From contig JAUWOX010000047.1 in assembly GCA_030611905.1 (NCBI GenBank), positions 1-7,585 of the forward strand: a DNA stretch of 7,585 nt, in the 5' to 3' direction. A program made the position numbers and the translations under genes. The notes under the pieces were generated by a model. It did not search any database and was not told the DNA's origin. It was given only the letters and a program-made list of their open reading frames with translations. Source of the DNA: a bacterium (GTDB taxonomy: Bacteria > Patescibacteriota > JABMPQ01 > JAQVVF01). Of the stretch, positions 5,640 through 7,585 are shown one piece after another. Every line of letters begins with the position of its first letter. The first letter of the stretch is position 1.

Positions 5640-6950
5640 ATGGCGAGAAGAAAGAAGAAAAAGACAGAGGATAATAAGAAGAGAAAAGGGGTTGGGAAAA
5701 AAAATACTAGAAAGACTGGTCGTGTTTTAAATACAAAGGTGGTTCGAAAAAAGAGCAATAAAATTGAGAAATATTATTGCAAGATTTGTAAGAAACATCA
5801 TACTAGATCCTCGAGAGTTGGAAAAAAACATTATCGTATAGGAAGAATCAAAAGGAAGAAGCAAGGATCTACAAAAGCCGAACCTTTTGTAAAAAAAGTT
5901 ATTGAACAGAAGAATATTGATTATTTGCTTAAAAAGGGTCGAGAGCAGGGTTTTGTTACTGAAGATGAGGTTATTTATATTTTTTCTAATTTAGAAGATA
6001 ATCTTAATATTTTAGAAGCCCTAATTGATGAATTTATAAGGAATGGTATTGATATAAGAGAGAGGATTGAGCGTTTAGTTTCAGAGGAAGATAGGAAGGA
6101 AGACACGAAGATCGATTTGGGAAGCTTGTCGGCTGATTCGATCCAGATGTATTTGAGAGAAATTGGTAAAGTGCCGCTCTTGACTAATGAACAAGAAGTC
6201 GATTTGTCCAAAAGGAAAGATATGGGGAGTCAGGAAGCTTTTAAGGATTTAATTGAGGCCAATTTAAGATTAGTTGTTTCTATTGCTAAAAAATATACCG
6301 GACGAAATTTAACTTTGCTTGATTTGATCCAAGAAGGGAATATGGGGTTATTCAAGGCCGTAGAGAAGTTTGATTATCGGAAGGGTTATAAATTTTCAAC
6401 TTATGCGACTTGGTGGATTAGGCAATCGATAACAAGAGCCTTGGCTGATCAGTCAAGAACCATTAGAATTCCAGTGCATATGGTGGAGACTATTAATAAG
6501 TTTATTCAGATTGAAAGGCGGCTTGTTCAGGAATTAGGCAGAGAGCCATTGCCAGAGGAAATTGCCGCAGAGATGGGAATTGATGTTGACAAGGCGAGAA
6601 ATATTATTAAAATTAATCAAGATACAGTTTCATTAGATACTTCGGTTGGTGAGGATGAGGATGAGAGTACTTTGTCTGATTTTATACAGGATGTAAAATC
6701 TGTTTCACCTGATCAGGCAGCAGCTTTGAGATTATTGCGTGATCATATTAAGGAAGCAATTCAATATTTAACACCACGAGAACAGAAAATTTTGGAGATG
6801 CGGTTTGGTTTGTCTGATGGGGTGGGACATACTTTAGAAGAGGTTGGACAAGAATTTGGTGTAACTCGGGAGCGAATTAGGCAGATTGAAGCGAAAGCGC
6901 TTGAAAAGATTAGGGCGCATGATTTGGTGAAGAAATTGCGTGAATATTAA
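5640..6950 (+). CDS. rpoD: Primary sigma factor RpoD (sigma-70, group 1) with a basic, cysteine-containing N-terminal extension
   Basis: A 436-residue housekeeping sigma factor that directs core RNA polymerase to promoters. Region 1.1 is recognisable at about 87-145 (IDYLLKKGREQGFVTEDEV, then NLNILEALIDEF). Region 1.2 begins near 165 (DSIQMYLREIGKVPLLT). Region 2 spans about 205-285, with the core-binding DLIQEGNMGL (228-237) and the -10-recognising FSTYATWWIRQSITRAL (252-268). Region 3 follows, and region 4 lies at 377-436 with the helix-turn-helix TLEEVGQEFGVTRERIRQIE. Ahead of region 1.1 is an unusual 80-residue lysine/arginine-rich extension containing CKICKKHH (47-54) and H64, a possible zinc-binding CxxC/H cluster. 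The large non-conserved insert of the E. coli protein is missing, as is common outside proteobacteria. The start at 5640 lacks a Shine-Dalgarno sequence. The gene is probably co-transcribed with dnaG. Confidence 0.97.
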   Translation: MARRKKKKTEDNKKRKGVGKKNTRKTGRVLNTKVVRKKSNKIEKYYCKICKKHHTRSSRVGKKHYRIGRIKRKKQGSTKAEPFVKKVIEQKNIDYLLKKGREQGFVTEDEVIYIFSNLEDNLNILEALIDEFIRNGIDIRERIERLVSEEDRKEDTKIDLGSLSADSIQMYLREIGKVPLLTNEQEVDLSKRKDMGSQEAFKDLIEANLRLVVSIAKKYTGRNLTLLDLIQEGNMGLFKAVEKFDYRKGYKFSTYATWWIRQSITRALADQSRTIRIPVHMVETINKFIQIERRLVQELGREPLPEEIAAEMGIDVDKARNIIKINQDTVSLDTSVGEDEDESTLSDFIQDVKSVSPDQAAALRLLRDHIKEAIQYLTPREQKILEMRFGLSDGVGHTLEEVGQEFGVTRERIRQIEAKALEKIRAHDLVKKLREY

Positions 6951-6997
6951 TAACTAAATTATAAATAACTAAATAACTAAATTCTAAATTCTATAGT
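6948..6997. repeat. AT-only repeat block, left arm of the inverted repeat around the four-helix-bundle gene
   Basis: It begins on the rpoD stop codon. The first 19 bases, TAATAACTAAATTATAAAT (6948-6966), are the exact reverse complement of 7420-7438. The block then continues as degenerate direct copies of ATAACTAAATT (starting near 6966 and 6974) and CTAAATTCTAAATTCTA. It occupies the whole rpoD-to-next-gene gap, so no promoter or GC-rich terminator is visible there. Confidence 0.75.
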
Positions 6998-6998
6998 T

Positions 6999-7376
6999 AT
7001 GAAAGGAGGGAAGTGGAATAAGGATTATAAAAAGAAGGATATTTGGCAGAGATGTTTTAAAGCAGCAATAAGTGTTGTAAGATTGACAAGAGAATTTTCT
7101 TATTCTGTTGAATCAAAAGAAATCAAAGGGCAGATTATTAGATCGGCTATGTCTGTGGTAGCGAATTTGACAGAAGCGAGCGCAGGCTATTCATATAGGG
7201 ATTTTAGAAATAAACTTAACATTTCTCGGAAAGAAGCTTGTGAGACTGATTGCTGGTTGAGAATGTTATATGCATTAGATATTGGGCATAGGGATAAGAT
7301 TGTGAATTTAGGTAAAGAATATCAGGAGATTATAAAAATTTTAAGCGCAATATATTTGAAAGGAAGAAAGAAATAA
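6999..7376 (+). CDS. Four-helix-bundle protein of the S23 / 23S rRNA intervening-sequence protein family
   Basis: A 125-residue protein predicted to be almost all helix. The family signature is QIIRSAMSVVANLTEA (45-60), corresponding to the usual Q-(I/L)-R-R-A-x-S-x-x-x-N-I-A-E-G motif. It is followed by YRDFRNKLNISRKEACETDCWLRML split across 66-90, the third helix with the E-T-x-x-W-L-R pattern. Relatives were first seen inside 23S rRNA intervening sequences of Leptospira and other bacteria, and are frequent as free-standing genes in Patescibacteria; the biochemical role is unknown, and the fold forms homopentamers in structures I remember. Here it is not inside rRNA but between rpoD and a tRNA gene, enclosed by complementary AT-only arms. 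The ATG at 6999 has no upstream Shine-Dalgarno; AAAGGAGGG instead lies right after the start, within codons 2-4. No alternative in-frame ATG precedes the signature. Confidence 0.88.
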   Translation: MKGGKWNKDYKKKDIWQRCFKAAISVVRLTREFSYSVESKEIKGQIIRSAMSVVANLTEASAGYSYRDFRNKLNISRKEACETDCWLRMLYALDIGHRDKIVNLGKEYQEIIKILSAIYLKGRKK

Positions 7377-7379
7377 CTG

Positions 7380-7437
7380 AATAATTAAATTATAAATTAC
7401 GAAATTTTTGTCATTTATAATTTATAATTTAGTTATT
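7380..7437. repeat. AT-only hairpin, right arm of the inverted repeat around the four-helix-bundle gene
   Basis: The left arm AATAATTAAATTATAAATTA (7380-7399) pairs with 7418-7437 at 19 of 20 positions, leaving an 18-base loop that includes TTTTTG. The right half also contains the perfect complement of the block after rpoD (7420-7438 versus 6948-6966). It might act as a weak terminator or processing site after the four-helix-bundle gene, but it lacks the GC stem of a normal intrinsic terminator. Confidence 0.72.
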
Positions 7438-7442
7438 ATTAA

Positions 7443-7514
7443 TCCCGGGTAGCTCAGCGGTAGAGCAACTCGCTGTTAACGAGTGGGTCGTCGGTTCGAA
7501 TCCGACCTCGGGAG
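7443..7514 (+). tRNA. tRNA-Asn(GTT)
   Basis: A complete cloverleaf can be folded by eye. The acceptor stem TCCCGGG (7443-7449) pairs with CTCGGGA (7507-7513), with one G-T pair and discriminator G7514. The D arm is GCTC/GAGC around a short AGCGGTA loop. The anticodon stem is ACTCG/CGAGT around loop CTGTTAA, with anticodon GTT at 7475-7477, reading AAC and AAU codons for asparagine. The T arm is GTCGG/CCGAC with loop TTCGAAT. The 3' CCA is not encoded and would be added by the CCA-adding enzyme. It starts only a few bases after the AT hairpin. Confidence 0.96.
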
Positions 7515-7541
7515 TTTTGAATATTAATCGATTTGAATTTG

Positions 7542-7580
7542 TCCTCCGGAGTCCTGAACAAAGTGAGGGACGAAGGAGGA
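7542..7580. repeat. GC-rich hairpin repeat element
   Basis: An outer stem TCCTCC (7542-7547) with GGAGGA (7575-7580) and an inner stem GTCC (7551-7554) with GGAC (7568-7571) are separated by a symmetric internal loop, GGA opposite GAA, that can form side-by-side G-A pairs. The apical loop is about 13 bases (TGAACAAAGTGAG). It contrasts with the AT-rich surroundings and closely resembles dispersed palindromes I recall from Patescibacteria genomes. It follows the tRNA by 27 bases and has no T-run, so a terminator role is doubtful. The window ends five bases later. Confidence 0.6.
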
Positions 7581-7585
7581 GCCGA

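Noticed and set aside
6999..7376. Ribosomal protein S23 or part of a 23S rRNA gene
   Set aside because: The S23 name is historical for intervening-sequence proteins. No rRNA sequence flanks this gene.
1..7585. CRISPR array, integrase or transposase gene
   Set aside because: No regularly spaced repeats with unique spacers and no protein with integrase, transposase or Cas motifs. The repeats seen are AT-only arms and single GC-rich palindromes.

Overview
The window most likely comes from a Patescibacteria (Candidate Phyla Radiation) genome. DNA is AT-rich, and every gene reads cleanly with the standard bacterial code. None of the visible starts has a convincing upstream Shine-Dalgarno sequence. 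There is a free-standing four-helix-bundle (S23/IVP-type) protein gene set in AT-only repeats, and there are GC-rich palindromic elements of a kind I remember as common in these genomes. The phylum is an inference from style and recall, not a proven placement.

Layout. Bases 1-3513 hold four genes on the minus strand that look like a DNA-modification/defence block. Read in transcription order (right to left) they are: a 473-residue protein with a ParB/sulfiredoxin-like N-terminus (3513-2092); a D12-class (Dam-like) adenine methyltransferase three bases further on (2088-1240); after a 146-bp gap, a PD-(D/E)XK type II restriction endonuclease (1093-311); and five bases later the start of a DPPF-type DNA methyltransferase cut by the window edge (305-1). 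The last two form a compact restriction-modification pair. The first two form a tight two-gene unit whose job is not obvious and which is the best candidate for an undescribed system.

Bases 3514-3805 are a divergent intergenic region with a strong sigma-70-type promoter facing right. From 3806 the plus strand carries the housekeeping macromolecular-synthesis pair dnaG (primase) and rpoD (primary sigma factor), 16 bases apart. These are followed by the four-helix-bundle gene enclosed by a 19-bp inverted repeat, a tRNA-Asn(GTT), and at the right edge a GC-rich hairpin repeat.

How it fits together: dnaG and rpoD make the replication primer enzyme and the main promoter-recognition factor, probably from one transcript starting near 3787. 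The left block looks like accessory cargo placed against this conserved operon. Its two methyltransferases probably mark host DNA, the PD-(D/E)XK enzyme cuts unmarked DNA, and the ParB-like protein is an unassigned partner of the Dam-like enzyme.
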